Positions 21,700 to 35,155 of a DNA stretch of 64,000 nucleotides are shown one piece after another; position 1 is the stretch's first letter, and every line of letters starts with the position of its first letter. The translations under genes were made by a program, and so were the position numbers. A model generated the notes under the pieces. The model made no database searches. It was not told where the DNA came from and saw only the letters and a list, made by a program, of their open reading frames with translations. Source of the DNA: Pogona vitticeps (taxonomy: Eukaryota > Chordata > Lepidosauria > Squamata > Agamidae); NCBI RefSeq assembly GCF_051106095.1, contig NC_135793.1, positions 2,771,501 through 2,835,500 of the forward strand, read 5' to 3'.

Positions 21700-22507
21700 T
21701 GGCCGGGAGGGTTGACCCACCTGGAAGACGTGTTAGGTGGCATGTCTACCCTACATAGTTAATAGTAGTTTGATGCCACTAAATTGCTATGCCTTCATCC
21801 TGCTGAACCTTTGGGTTGGTAGTTTGAGAAAACACAATGAATTATCTGCTGGAATTTGGAGAAGCACAAGAGAACTCTTTAGCAATGAATTCTAGGTCCA
21901 GACTATAAACCCCAAGGTTCTATAGGATGGAGCCATCAGCATTAAAGTGGGATCAAACCGGTATTAACAGTGTAGGGTTGATGCATTCCAGGAATGGAGT
22001 CCCATCCAAAAAGGCCATAGCTGGATGGTCAGATGTAGAAGTCCGTCCACTGTATTCGTTGATGCTTTTAAGAGTGTGTGTTCATGACATGGACTACTTG
22101 ACCAACATTTTAATGGTATAACACATGGACATTTTTAATGATTTGGAACAGCACGGAGATGCTCCCAGGCCTCCCTCCACCTCCCCATTGATGAAATTGT
22201 ACAAGAAAGAGAGATGGGACGTATCCATCCTGCTGTATTTGATCTTCTTTGGGATTGGCTGGTCAACAGTTCAATGAAACAGGGGGGGAAATGCACCAGA
22301 AAGGTGAACTCTCCTCCCTTCTATGGGATACTTGAAGGGTTTTCTTAAATGGAGATCACAGATTATCTGTCTAAAACAGCCTGGGACTGATTCGTATCCA
22401 GGATGAGAGCATGGGGGGTGGGGGTGGGGGTGGGGGTGAGGGAGGGGGAGGAAGACTCTGAACAAGCTCCTTCCAGTCCAGAACATGCCCAAAGAAATGT
22501 TTGTGAG

Positions 22508-22582
22508 AGGCAAGGAACTGTTTTTAGTGCAAGTGCTTTTTAAATGCATGTCAATAAATGTATGAACCTACTTGTTAATAAA
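22508..22582 (+). other. 3' UTR end element and polyadenylation signals of gene 4
   Basis: GGCAAGGAACTGTTTTTAGT precedes AATAAA at 22553 and again at 22577. Confidence 0.7.
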
Positions 22583-22589
22583 AGTTGTG

Positions 22590-25385
22590 TATGTGGTCAG
22601 CCTCTGGTCTTGGTGGGGTGATTTGTCCGAAAGAGGTTCTGCTGGGGTCAAGATAGACCAACTATGGCCGAAGCTGATCTACCTGCTTTCTGTAGATCTT
22701 CTATGTAGGCCGGGTTTTAAGGACTTCTCTACTTGTACATCAGTCATATGCACAACCCACCTTTCTTCTAATGAGCTCAGCTCCATATCTTTCTTCCTCC
22801 CTCTGATATATATTGAGTGGTTGGTTTCACTTCATTATCTTCATAAGGAGCCTGTCAGGTAGGTCAATTTGAGAGTAAAAGACTGAGGTCACAGACTTCC
22901 GGGCCTCTGTATCTTTTGAGATTCTGCTTAGGGCTGTGCATTGTCTCTGGATCAATAAGTAAATTCAGGATGAATTAGAACAGAGTGCTCAACTCAGCAG
23001 ATTGCCACTACCCCGGTTCTCTCCTGTCTATACCCCAATGCCCCCCAAAACTCTGTGACCCAGTCCTGTTGTGCAGCTTGTTATGACCAGGCATTGCATT
23101 TCCACAGTCACAGGAAAAAGGGTCCCCCCCCCCCAAAGAGATGTGCAAACACACAAGCACTTATCCAGATTTGAACAAGGACTGGATTTAAGGGTCTCCA
23201 AAAAGGGTAGAAGGCAAGCTGAGCACCAATCACTGTGCTCTTGCTGGGTGGGACTGAGTGCTATATATCCCTAATCTCCTTGCACCCAAGCCTTGGTCTG
23301 CAATAACTTAAATTTTTGTTGCTCACTTAGAACAGTGGATGTCAACCTCCCTCCCCCACCAATTATTTGGGGCTCCAGCCCCCAGAATCTCTGATGGCTG
23401 GCAATAATTGTTAGGGTTTCTATGAACTGAAGTCCAAACCATCCAGAGAACAAAACACAGAGAGCCACTTTACATGAATTATCCAAAGGGCAGAACATAC
23501 AGTGCAGTATTCTGGAGGAAATATACACGTTCAGGACCATGGAGAGCTCCTGTAAAAAAGACTGGGGAAACCCAGGGTGAATTCATAGTGCTCCAAAGTT
23601 GGCATCATCAGCCACCATTGTTGCCACGAAACAGGGGGCCTTTTCCTGCCCTTTGCCTAAGGGAGGGTGAGGCGACCCGCTTCCCATTTCTCTAACCATA
23701 TTTCCGTGGCACAGCTCCATCTCTTCTCATGCCTACAGAGAAATCACACCCACCCACCTAAACATTGGCCTGGTGTCCCACCATCATCATCTCGTGGCAC
23801 GTCTCTGTCCCAAACACCAGAAGGGTTTTGGAGACCTTTTCCTGACACAAAACCAAACCAGACCAGAATGTTGTGGCACCTTAAGGATGACCTGCTACTG
23901 TATATTTGAGCGTCAGCTTTCGAACTCCCAACCTCTGGTTCCATAGCCAGATGCCGAAACCCCAGAGCCGTTCAGTAGCTTTCACTCCTGTAACCTCTCT
24001 CTCTTTTTTTGCCTTTCTGTGAGGAGTTGACCTCCTTCAGCGATGGGTCCCCTCTTCACACACCTGTCTTAGAAATTGGGTGGAGGCCTCCTCGTCTGCA
24101 GGGTTACTTCCTCACTCAATTTAGTCATCTTGGACGGCTTCCTGTCTCTTTTAGGGCTCTGTGCTGGGAGGGGTGGCCCAGGTGTGTCTGCTGAGCCAAG
24201 CCTGTCAGGCTAAACTGAGCACAATCTAAAGCAAGTACACGACAAAATGGTGATGATGAGGAAATGCTGGAGGAGAAAAGGTGGGGTGGGCAGCTTGCTG
24301 GATACCTTACACCTGGTGAGACGCCTCCTGCTTCTAGGCAAGGATTAAAGGTTCTCTCTTGTGACCACCCGGTCTGCTTTCCGACCGAAGCCTCCATGTA
24401 TTTATTAGAAAGAACAAGGGAAAAGCTATGGGGTGCCCCAGGTTAAACAGGCATAATCATAGGGGGTACCTTTTCTTGGGTCACTGAAAAAATCAAACAA
24501 ACTGCAAGCTTTCATCGGAGGGAAATGCCACTTCTTCAGGCTCAGCAGAACCCATAGTGAAAAATAAAATTGCAGACCAGTGTAAAAATTGGTGCCTTAT
24601 GAAAGCTGATGTCAGTCAGAGGACTTGAGCCTCTGTGGAGCATGGTTTGGGATTTTCACACCCCTCTCCTGGGACCCAAAGGTTGTCCATTATTCTGTGA
24701 TTGTTCCCCCACACAGACACACTCCAAAGGCCTGCTTTAAAAATCACAGTTTCTTTTGGGCGGTGGAGGTGAAGGAAAACAACACAAAGATTTATGTGTT
24801 TATTAGTTTGATGTACCCAGCGAGACATGCTGTGTGGCAGTGATGCACTCTCCGCCCTCAGAGGGTGATGATGGACCACTATCGGAGCCAGGAGCCTCCT
24901 CTAGTGTGCTGTTTTGCTAGGAGGACAGCTCTGGGACCCAAAAAGCAAACTTGCTTGGCTGTGGCCACTAGGCCGCATGGCTGCCACCTCCTGTGACTAT
25001 TTTGGGGGGCATAGACAGCGTCTCCTACTGTGAATGCGTTTTCCGCCCAATGCAGGGGATCCCCTTCCCCGGGAAACTGGCACGGGGGCTCCCGCTGTCG
25101 GGCCCGATCCCCTTCACGCTTCCTGGCCCAGGTGGCTCCCCTTTGACTCGAACCACACTCTCGCGGGCGGCGTGGCAGAGGCCGGCCCCAGGAAGGCTGA
25201 CTCTAGAGGAAGCCCAACTTCGCCCGAGGTTGCGAGGCAAACTTCCTCGGGAGTTGAGCTGGCGGCGTCGGACTTTTGAGTAAACGCATTATCTCTTGCA
25301 TGGCCAGCGCCCTCCTCCCCATATGTCCATGTGGGAAGGATCGTTTGGGGGGAGAGAGGTGGCCACCGGCTTCCTCTGGCGGCGC
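22590..25385. other. intergenic spacer, genes 4 to 5
   Basis: No coding exon is seen. Diverged interspersed repeat fragments lie at about 23855-23940 (TGTTGTGGCACCTTAAGGAT) and 24490-24620 (CTGCAAGCTTTCATCGGAGG). From about 25040 the DNA becomes GC- and CpG-rich, running into the gene 5 promoter. Confidence 0.45.
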
Positions 25386-25466
25386 GGATCGGGGCCCCGC
25401 CAGCTGGGGCCGCTTTCCTCCCCGACGGCGCCTCATCAAGGGGAGTTTCTCGACCCGGGTATAAAG
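25386..25466 (+). promoter_or_regulatory. shared promoter box, CTCATCAAGG motif and TATA box, gene 5
   Basis: GGATCGGGGCCCCGCCAGCT then GGGGC (25386), CTCATCAAGGGGAG (25431) and TATAAAG (25460). It sits in a local CpG-rich stretch, with the ATG 110 bases downstream of the TATA box. Confidence 0.8.
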
Positions 25467-25573
25467 CTAGCTTGCCGAAGGGGCTTGTTTCCAAGGGTGG
25501 GGGGTTGTCTCGGATCGGGAGGGGGGTGGTGTCAGGCGTCCTGGGGAGGGGGGAAAAGTGAGAATCGGGCGCC

Positions 25574-27564
25574 ATGGAAAGGACTCTGCTGGGGGCCCTC
25601 TGCCTTCTCTTGGCTCTGGCGGGGGCCTCGCTGGAGGACCAGAAGGGCGAGGAGTGCTGGGCTTGGACATACGGTCCGGCCTCGACGATGTTCCCTTTCC
25701 AATGCCCGAAGAGCCTGGACGGGGCGGACGCCCGCTTTTGCTGCGGCCCTTGCCGCTCGCCCTTCTGCTGCGCCTCGGAGGAGGCCCGCCTGGATCAGAA
25801 GCAGTGCCTGCGCGCCCTGCGGCGGCTGGATGCGCTCCCGAGCGCCCCGGTGGAAGGAACGCGCCTCCCCTCCGCTCGGCAGGCGCTGAAGAGGGTCAGG
25901 AAGGACCAGGGCCCGGGAGAGGAGACCAGCCGCCCGCCTCCCCGAGAGCCGGCGACCCTCCCCAGCGGCCACGCCGCCCAAAGAGAGGAGGCCCGCCCTT
26001 ACACCCTCAGGCCAAGGCCCACCCTGCCTCCGGGGAGGACTCAACCAGGTAAGAAAGGGTGCTTAGGAAGGGTCCCGTGGGAGATATTTCCCCCCACCCC
26101 GGAATGTCGGTTACTTATCGGCTCCTTTTGGCTTTCGGCTGGAGCTAGAATAGTTCTTTTTTCCCGGACAAAGCCCCCCTCCAATCTGCAAATCCCACCA
26201 GTCCATAGGAGACTGGTGGAAGAGTCGAGTTTTAACTCCTCTAAGGGTGTAGTGCAGACATATACTCTTTAGGAGCAGAAAAGGCTGTTGCTCCTGCGGT
26301 TTTCTTAGAAAAGGTAGGGACCCTCTGTCCCTTTCCGCATGCTTTGTCATTCTGGCCTAATCCTGTGGAATCCCCAAGCATTTCAAGGTGTTAATAGGAA
26401 GAACCCCCTTCTCCGCCCTGCTGCTTAAGATGGAGGCAGTGGGGGTACTTCAGCGAGAAAGCCAGGCGCTATAGCCCATGAAATGTCTCTTCCGCAAAAG
26501 TTGTGTCTAGTAAGCTCCCAGCCCACGCTTATAAAATGGGACTCCAGCTCCCGGTATCCTCTAGATGGGGAGCTGTAGTTGGGGATGGAGCTGGAATGGG
26601 CAGCTAAGAGCCACTGGCTTTACAAAAGACCCCCCCACCTCATTTGTTGAAATGCATGGCTACACCTGCTTGCAGTTGGTTGGTTATGGGGACTGTTATG
26701 AGGAACACTTCCTACAAATTTTTTTACCACCCCTCTGGGCTGGTGGGTGGAAAAAGTGGGGTAGAGATTTTATCTCTCGGTACACTACATAGCAATTTGT
26801 GACTGACCTTTCTCCTGTTTCTAGGGATACATGGATTCATCTGGGTTCTCCTTGGAATAGCAGCTATTTTAGCCGTTTTCTGTGCTATCTGCAAATTTTG
26901 TCCCAACCCCCAGGAATGTTACACATACCTACGGCACGGTCAGTTCACCCCTCCCACCCCTCCTCCGGTGCACTACAGCGTCCGACCTCCCAGCCCTGCT
27001 GCCGTGCACTTTGACATTGGCCCTCCACCCTATCAGAAAGATGATGATCTGCCGCCTTACTATCTTCGGAATCCTTTCGACGCCTTGGCTCGCCCTACTG
27101 CACAGGACAGGGCTGCTTGCATGGAGCTGGGTGTCATAAACCTTGGCTTCCAAGAAGGGGGAGCAGCTACAGCATCATCCGTGACCCGTGTGGATTCCTC
27201 AACTTCTGATTCTACAGGAGATTCTGCTGGCACAGGAGAAGTTGCTGCCAAGCAGGTGCCCTCCTGTGCAGGAGAGGTTGCCAGCCAGCTGGTGCCTTCT
27301 GGCGCAGGACAGGTGGTGCCTTCCGACGCAGGACAGGTTGCTGCTCAGGTGGTGCCTTCCGGTGCAGGACAGGTTGCCGCCCGGGTGGTGCCTTCTGGTG
27401 CAGGACAGGTTGCCACCCAGGCGGTGCCTTCCGGTACAGGACAGGTTGCTGCCCAGGTGGTGCCTGCTGCCAAAGGAGCGGTCATATCAGCGCCGGAACC
27501 TACCAGGAAGAGAAAAGCTGGCCCATTTGCAATCTACTGGGAAAGCAAAGAGTCAGAACTGTAG
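25574..27564 (+). CDS. Shisa-like gene 5 with full Cys domain and repeat-bearing tail
   Basis: Exon 1 is 25574-26048 (donor GTAAGA), exon 2 is 26825-27564 (acceptor TTTCTAG); the intron is phase 1. The product is 404 residues. A classic signal peptide (ERTLLGALCLLLALAGAS) is followed by the clearest Shisa domain of the array at residues 28-78: EECWAW, FQCPKSLDGADARFCCGPC, PFCC, EARLDQKQC. It closely follows the layout of SHISA2 (FQCPERFDGGDA, CCGSC, YCC, ARLDQ). A basic, proline-rich spacer leads to a membrane helix at about 163-181. The tail carries PPPY (225-228) and PPYY (235-238), then residues 295-374 are seven tandem units (AGQVAAQVVPSG type). The C terminus is basic (PTRKRK). Coding confidence is high from the domain and GC-rich third positions in exon 1. 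Confidence 0.92.
27232..27471 (+). repeat. coding minisatellite, 7 units of 36 bp (one of 24 bp)
   Basis: Units encode TGEVAAKQVPSC, AGEVASQLVPSG, a short AGQVVPSD, then four more AGQVA..VVPSG-type copies. All unit lengths are multiples of 3. The sequence is unrelated to the repeat in gene 3. Confidence 0.9.
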
Positions 27565-28761
27565 CTGAAGATTTCATGACGCTTGGCTCCTCTGCCAAAG
27601 CAAAACCCTTCCCCGGGTGTATTACTAATTAGTTTGTTTTTAGAATCAAGGGGGATTAGAAATGAACAAAGCCCAATCGTGATTATGCTTTTAATCTTTT
27701 TCTTAAATTTTTTTTGTAGGACTGTCTTTGTTGAATATTTTTGCTCAATATGATTCTTAATCTTTTTAAACAAAAACACACAACACCAGTATGACGTAAA
27801 GATTAGTGTGGAGTTATTTCACAGCACCCCACCTTTCCCCAGTCTTGGGCACTAGTTTAGAGGAACCCTTAAAGGAGCCCCTTGGAGTCTTGTTTGGTCT
27901 TCGGCCCCTTTCTGGGCACTGGAAGGACGCCAGCTGGATTGATCATGTCATGCTCTTGATCATTTGCCCAGGAACAAGGAACCGGGGGTGGGTCGGCCGG
28001 CCGGCAGGCCCAACACCCAGCACTCTGTCTTTCCAGCATAAACGAACAGTTCTATGGAAGGACTTCTGCTCAATGAGAGCCAAACAGAACTTGAAGGGGC
28101 ATTGCAATTAAATCAGGGTTAGGTAATCTTGTGGCCCTGCAGGTGTTGGTGGATTTCAAGTCCCATCATCCCCAGCACCTACAGCCAGTGACAGGATTTG
28201 TGCTCTTAAGAACACCTGGGAAAGTCATGTTATCCAATCTCTGACACACAGGAATATTTGGGGCTCCAAATAGACAAAAGCTAAAGCAGTTCTTTAAAAT
28301 GACGCGTTACCATCAAGATTTTCTGTGACTGGCACCTCTAGTTCTTCTATAGCAGGGAAATGGCAGATCTTGCAGTTCTGTGGGGTCAGTATCAAGTTGC
28401 TTAGGAAGACCGCTAAATAAGTAAAACGTAGGGTCTGTTTCTGAGATATATTGAACTTGTGAAGATGTAACAACATGTTGAAATTGCCCTACGGGACACT
28501 TAGCTGACTTGGTGCATTTAATTGCTCTAGCTAGGCAAGCCTACCTAAGATTTGATTTTTTTCCTGGGTTTCCTCTAAGTTTTAGTGTTCTGAATAAAAG
28601 TCTAGACGTTTGCATCAGCTGAGGGAACGTCGGCACGACTAACACAGGTTTATCTACGCCAAGGATTTTTAACCTCAAGAATTGTTCGACTGCTTCTATA
28701 TATTAATGCCAAAAGAGGACAGGAAGGTGGCATAGGCTTTCCTGAATGGCCTTTTTCTGAA

Positions 28762-28846
28762 ATGCAAGGAGCTGTTTTCAACACAGACACGTATCAAATG
28801 CATGTTTTCTGATGTACTGTATGTGTATCACTGAATCACCAATAAA
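28762..28846 (+). other. 3' UTR end element and polyadenylation signal of gene 5
   Basis: ATGCAAGGAGCTGTTTTCAA and CAGACACG match the ends of genes 3, 4 and 7; AATAAA is at 28841. Confidence 0.7.
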
Positions 28847-29054
28847 GTTTGTCCTATTTTATTCCTGGCCTTTTGATTTTTGTTCAACTTCTAAAGTATT
28901 TTGCAGCTACAACCTAAAGAAGGTATAAGGTGCCAGCAATAGGAAAAAGACTAGCGGGTCCTTTCTCCGTTTGATATCTGGGAAGGCTGGCTGGTGGTTC
29001 TCTGTGTAGGAGTGGTGTGGTTACTACTTCACTTATTTTCCTATGGTTTGGAGA

Positions 29055-29400
29055 GAGGTAGATAGGTTATTTTGGAGTTTTTTGGGCAACAAATCCCATA
29101 ACTCTCCATTCTGGAAGTTCTGCCTGAGAGATACCTTACAAAGATGGCCACCAAAATTTGGCTCGCCTGGGATAAAACCACCCCAAACTGGAAAGGTTTG
29201 AGGCCTAGTTTCCTATTGAGAAAGAAAGCTCCCAGCTTGCACTGGGGCAGGAACAGGAAGCTTGGGTGGAACAAGGCCCAGGTAGGCCTCAAAGCTTTCT
29301 GGTTTAGGTCAAGTGAGCCATATTTAGTTATCTGTAAAATGTCAATCAAGAATGGAGAATTATGGGACATGTAGTCACAAAAATCTAAAAATTCCATCCT
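29055..29400. mobile_element. hairpin repeat (MITE-like) family 2, copy 2
   Basis: ACAAATCCCATAACTCTCCATTC at the left pairs with GAATGGAGAATTATGGGACA at the right, around the GAAAGAAAGCTCCCAGCTTG core. The full element is about 340 bp, large for a MITE, with no coding capacity. Confidence 0.75.
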
Positions 29401-29744
29401 TAAGAGAGTTTTATTATCATCTCTCAACTCAATCCCATTTTAAAGTGACTTTCGGATACCAGGATACCAATATTCAATATTTCAACACACTAAATTATAG
29501 CCATATGAATATAATGGGTGTTTTCAAGTGTCCAAGAAGCCATAAAGCATGCTGAATAGCTAGAACATCCATTGCCTAGATGGGACTTGTTACCCAGAGC
29601 GGATGAGAGTTTTGTGTGAAATGAGAGGACCACATTGGGGAAGGCTGATCTGCTGTGTACACCCTTCAAGTGACGATCCTCTGAGAGCCTCTTTCTTAAG
29701 GCTTAGAACCTGATGACTCTGGAAAGGCAATAAATTCTGTATTC

Positions 29745-29881
29745 TGGTAGTTCCCAACCATGGGTCCCCAGATATTCTTGGACTACAGCTCCCAGAAACC
29801 TTCCCCATTAGCTGTGCTGGCCAGGATTCATGGGAGTTGTAGTCCAAGAACATCTGGGTTACTCAAGGTTGGGAACCACTG
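29745..29881. mobile_element. hAT-type hairpin MITE, copy C
   Basis: The left end is TTCCCAACCATGGGTCCCC and the right end AAGGTTGGGAACCACTG, with pairing arms around GGACTACAGCTCCCAGAA and TGGGAGTTGTAGTCC. Confidence 0.85.
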
Positions 29882-31609
29882 CTCCTGTTGAGTTCTGATG
29901 AGCGCGCTCGTAAGGCATGTCATCATCTTGGACATGGTATATAACAGGAGGAGAGCTCCTGGTTGGTCGTATTCACAACTCAAAAGGGAAGTGCAGGATT
30001 GGGTTTTTCAAGAACCAGAGGAAAACGTAACTTTCTTCCATCTTTTTGCCTGCCATGAACTACAGCCACTGTTGGCAGTTTCCAATATACTGTAGCCTCA
30101 GCCTTCAAGGCAGGCTGCTGCTTGCTACAGTCCCAATAAAAATGTGAATTTAGCTTATCTATCACAAAGGCAGAAGCGGGGAAAAACTAGGTATATATCT
30201 AACAAATGTGTTCTCTCTCTCTTTAAAGCCATATAGTCCTTGTATACAATCCACAGGCAATGGCAGGTAATATGTCTATTGAACCACTTAAAAAAACCAT
30301 AACATATGCTAGTTTTCAGCCTGCACACCAATTATTCATGGACAGGGCAGGGAAAAAGAAAAACAACTGTGTCAAAAGTCCTGGCTAGGGGCCCTCTTTC
30401 TTTGAAATGAGTTTGCAACACGAGGGGTGCAAAGACAAGCTAGAAGGGCTGGTTTGAAAGTCCACCCAGCCGTTATCTGGAGCAATTATGATCAGCAACA
30501 CCCAAGGTGGAATTAGAAGCCTGTATGGGCTGAAAGCTGTGTGCATTCATTATTTTCTTTTTGTGGTTTAATAGAAGTAATACCTAACTTTGGATTAGGG
30601 GCATATCTGCCTTCTAAGCAGCAAAGAATGCTTTGAGATGACCACCCCTGGGCAAACCTTGCAAATAATCAAAAATGCAGGGTAAGAGCTCTTAGCAGAA
30701 GAGCACCAGACACGATGCAGTTATATAATGGTTTGATCCTGCTGGAATGGGCTGGGCTCTCAGTCACCCCCCTGCTCCTAATTTTGCAGGTGCTTGGAAT
30801 TCACTCTGGTAATTTCAGGGAAGTGTACGGGAGTTTTTCTAGCCCAAGCGTCTGTGCCTTTTTCCAGATGACAAATTCCAGGATGTTGGGCCCTTTAGAC
30901 TCCAGACGTCAGAGAGCGCAAGCAGAGATTTAAATAAATAAATGAACAATGCGGCAGAAACAGGATCGATGGAGGATGTCCTCCAGATTCGAAAAGGGAA
31001 CCTGGGCACTCCCGGGGTCCTGATTCTGCAAAAAAACGAGGACGCTCGGTGGCTCTTCTACACATGAGGAAGGTGCTACTGAGCGATCCCTCTTGCCACC
31101 CGTCTTCACAGGACGGAGCTGGCAGGCACGGGAGAAGGCGCAGCCTTCTGGATGTGGTTGGACTACAACACCCATCAACCACAGCGGGTGCAGCCGATGG
31201 TGAGAAATGATGGGAGCCACAGTCCAAAATCTAGAAGTCCCACCCTCTTCTCTCTAGCATTTTTAGCCACCCTACTTGATTGCAGTGGGGAGAAGGTGGG
31301 ATCCTGAGCTCCCCCAGGGCTTATGTCCATGCCTTTACTTTAAAAAAATGTGACATTTTTACCCCATCTTTCTTCCAAGAGCTCAAAGCAGTATAAATGG
31401 CTCTTTCTCTCATTTCCTGCTTTAACTCCACAACATCCCTGCCAGGCAGGCCAGCCGTTGGCCAGTGACTGGCCCAGGGTTTGGAGGAGGGAGGGAAGCA
31501 TCGCTCAGACTAGTTCTAGCACTGCACTCCAACTGCTACATCCTACTGCCTCTCACCACGTTAAACACGGGTTCACCTCATATTTTAGAAAGGGGCAAGC
31601 TCCATTAAC

Positions 31610-32008
31610 AGCCCCGCTCTGGTGCAGTGGGAAGACTGGGAGGCAGGATGCTTGAGTTCGAATCCCCTCTTGGCCAGGAGACCCATTGGAGGTGAGGTTG
31701 GCAAATGCAAATCCTTGCTTCAATATCTCACCTACTTTGAAAACCCAAAGAACTGCCAGAGAGCTCAGGGGTGTAGGCATCTGAGGATGGGAGTTCGATT
31801 CCCCAGAGGGCCTCCTTGACAAGGGCAGAACTGCATGATCCAGAGGGCCCCTTCCAGCTTTGCTGTTTTAGGATGATATAGATCTGCAACATGAATTTGA
31901 CCCAGCTCCGGGGGGGCGGGGCGGCGTGGATGACAGGAGGCCCTGGCCTGCACTGGTCCATGGGATCAGAAAGAGTCAAACACGACTTAAAGACTAAACC
32001 ACAAAACA
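31610..32008 (+). mobile_element. tRNA-headed SINE pair with BovB-type 3' tail
   Basis: A first tRNA-like head (GAGTTCGAATCCCC at 31656) is followed by a Sauria-like unit (GGGAGTTCGATTCCCC at 31789, GGGCCCCTTCCAGCTTTGC). At the end GGTCCATGGGATCAGAAAGA and GTCAAACACGACTTAAAGAC match the 3' tail of BovB LINEs and the SINEs they mobilise. Confidence 0.7.
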
Positions 32009-32186
32009 GATCTGCAAACCTGGAAGGGACCCTACAGATAATTGATACAGGGTCGCTATAATTTAGAAGGGGTTGAAGGGACTTGTGCCTGAGTAAATGG
32101 AAAAAAGAGGCTTTGTCTCTTTTGGAGCAGGACCCCTTTCCCTGGAGGAAAGGAAGATTGAATGGAGGTGTCTTAAGTGCGGGTGG

Positions 32187-32296
32187 GGATCGGGGCCAAG
32201 CCAGCTGAGCCGAGTTGAGCTCACCAGCTCTTCACGGAGTTGACCTTCCTTCCTTTCGGAAGGTCGACATGAAAGCCAGTCCGGTTGGAGATTTAA
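32187..32296 (+). promoter_or_regulatory. shared promoter box and TATA-like element, gene 6
   Basis: GGATCGGGGCC and AAGCCAGCTGAGC form an almost consensus box. GCTCACCAGCTC (32219) stands where CTCATCAAGG lies in other genes, and GATTTAAG (32289) is TATA-like. Confidence 0.75.
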
Positions 32297-32401
32297 GCCT
32301 CTTTCGGTCCTGGCGACGATTTAGTGGACAAGGAAAGTAACTGGGGGGTGGGGGGAGCTCCCTACTTCCTCATGCGTCCTGCTTGGTGAGAAGCGTGCCT
32401 T

Positions 32402-33697
<1,296 letters not shown>

Positions 33698-33829
33698 ATG
33701 GTGGTATTTTTGACTGTCCTCTCAGGCCAACTCCTGATACACTTCACAAAAAAACAGCTTGTAGAATCATAGACATATTACTTTCAGGGTTATACCAATG
33801 AGATATGCAGTGCTTTTAATTGACTCAAC

Positions 33830-33967
33830 CAGTGGTTCCCAACCTTGAGGAACCCAGGTGTTCTTGGACTGCAACTCCCAGAAGCCTTCCCCACTCACTG
33901 TGCTGGCCAGGGTTTCTGGGAGTTGTAGTCCAAGAATATCTGGGAGACCCAAGGATGGGAACCACTG
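33830..33967. mobile_element. hAT-type hairpin MITE, copy D
   Basis: It starts CAGTGGTTCCCAACC and ends GGTTGGGAACCACTG?-type (GGGAACCACTG), 138 bp, in the 3' UTR of gene 6. Flanks GACTCAAC and GACTAGAT are a worn 8-bp duplication. Confidence 0.9.
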
Positions 33968-34417
33968 GACTAGATAAACAATGCATTTTTACATGTTGTT
34001 CATTTTTCTGAAGTTGCCCATGGCCATCTTCCACACCCAAAGCTGGCTTGTCTTTGTAATACCTCCATGTCAGTTCTTCTCCTATACATTCACTGCTCCT
34101 TGAATCGAGGCATTACTTTACCACCATTTAGTTCAAGACCCAAGGTTGGGAACCGCTGTTCCAAAGGATTTGCAGTCACTGAGTCCTGCCTTGGTGAACA
34201 GGCTTAGTTCTGCACTGTCCATCATCATTCATCCAAGAGGGGTAAAATATGGAGGTTGTCCTGGACAGAATTCCTTAACACCCAGGTGGACTACTTAATA
34301 GCTTTCCATGTATTTTTAGACTGCCATTCGCATCTACTAGGCCTGATGGGATATCTAATCCAGCAACAACTGGAGGCCTACAGCTGCCCAGGTCTTCCTG
34401 AACTATTGCCACTGAAA

Positions 34418-34556
34418 CAGGGGTTGCCAACTTTGGATCCCCGGGTGTGTTCTTGGACTAAAACTCTCAGAGGCCTTTGCCACTTGCTGTGCTGGCCAGG
34501 ATTTCTGAGAGTTGTGATCCAAGAACATCTGGATCACCCAAGGCTGGGAAGCATTA
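34418..34556. mobile_element. hAT-type hairpin MITE, copy F
   Basis: Left end CAGGGGTTGCCAACTTTGG; arms TTCTTGGACTAAAACTCTCAG and TGAGAGTTGTGATCCAAGAA. It is more diverged than the others. A tail-only piece of the same family (AAGGTTGGGAACCGCTG) lies at about 34141-34157. Confidence 0.8.
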
Positions 34557-34882
34557 CATTAAAATATGGCTGAGTTGCAGTATGATGCAGCTGTGGAACC
34601 AACAACTGGATCTCTGTATTCGTGGAGGAAATCTTGTTTATTGAGTGTTACTTTGTTTCTGCAGCTGTTCCTCCTTGCTATGTATTGCTTACCAGATGTC
34701 GTAAATGAAAGGGGTGTTTGTGTAGCTCACACAGGAGCAGATACCACAGGTTAGCTCAAAGTGTTTTTAGACTTGAGAAGTGTATGAGAGACACCTTTTC
34801 TTGAAGAGACAGGCAAAAAATGTGATGCTTCTGAGATTAGGGAACCAGGTGTTTTTTTTTAAAATGTATGTACCAAATTGCT

Positions 34883-34888
34883 AATAAA
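34883..34888 (+). other. polyadenylation signal of gene 6
   Basis: AATAAA in ATTGCTAATAAAAGATAT, about 1.2 kb after the stop, in the same T-rich context as the other genes. Confidence 0.65.
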
Positions 34889-34989
34889 AGATATACAAAA
34901 TTTTGAACCTGGCCTCTTGAAATGATTTGTTGGATGTAATAAGATGGTTACTTGTTATCCCACAGTTGTTTAACTGTAATTCAGATCTA

Positions 34990-35155
34990 GAGACAGTGGA
35001 GTGGAGAGAGTCTCAGCGTAGAACTTGAGTCTCCAGCTGCAGAGCCCGAGGTTAGGAGTTTGATTCCCCGCAATGCCTTTTTGATGGAGGCTGGACTTGA
35101 TGATCTCTATAGGGTCCCTTCCAACTCAGCAGCTCTAAGATCATTATTATAAGAC
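34990..35155 (+). mobile_element. tRNA-headed SINE (Sauria-like)
   Basis: TCCAGCTGCAGAGCCCGAGG and GGAGTTTGATTCCCC, then GGCTGGACTTGATGATCTCT and GGGTCCCTTCCAACTCAGC, ending in ATTATTAT. Confidence 0.75.

Larger units (their letters stand above)
28860..32186. other. intergenic spacer, genes 5 to 6
   Basis: I see no exon. It holds a family 2 hairpin element (29055-29400), MITE copy C (29745-29881), a reverse-oriented worn repeat (31355-31550) and a SINE/BovB-tail cluster (31610-32008). Confidence 0.5.

Noticed and set aside
16858-27500. Direct repeats that could suggest a CRISPR array
   Set aside because: The repeats are contiguous coding minisatellites without spacers, in a vertebrate gene context.
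31656-31670. tRNA-like B-box GTTCGAATCC (and similar sites at 2397, 31789 and 40725)
   Set aside because: No cloverleaf can be completed; they belong to tRNA-derived SINE heads rather than functional tRNA genes.
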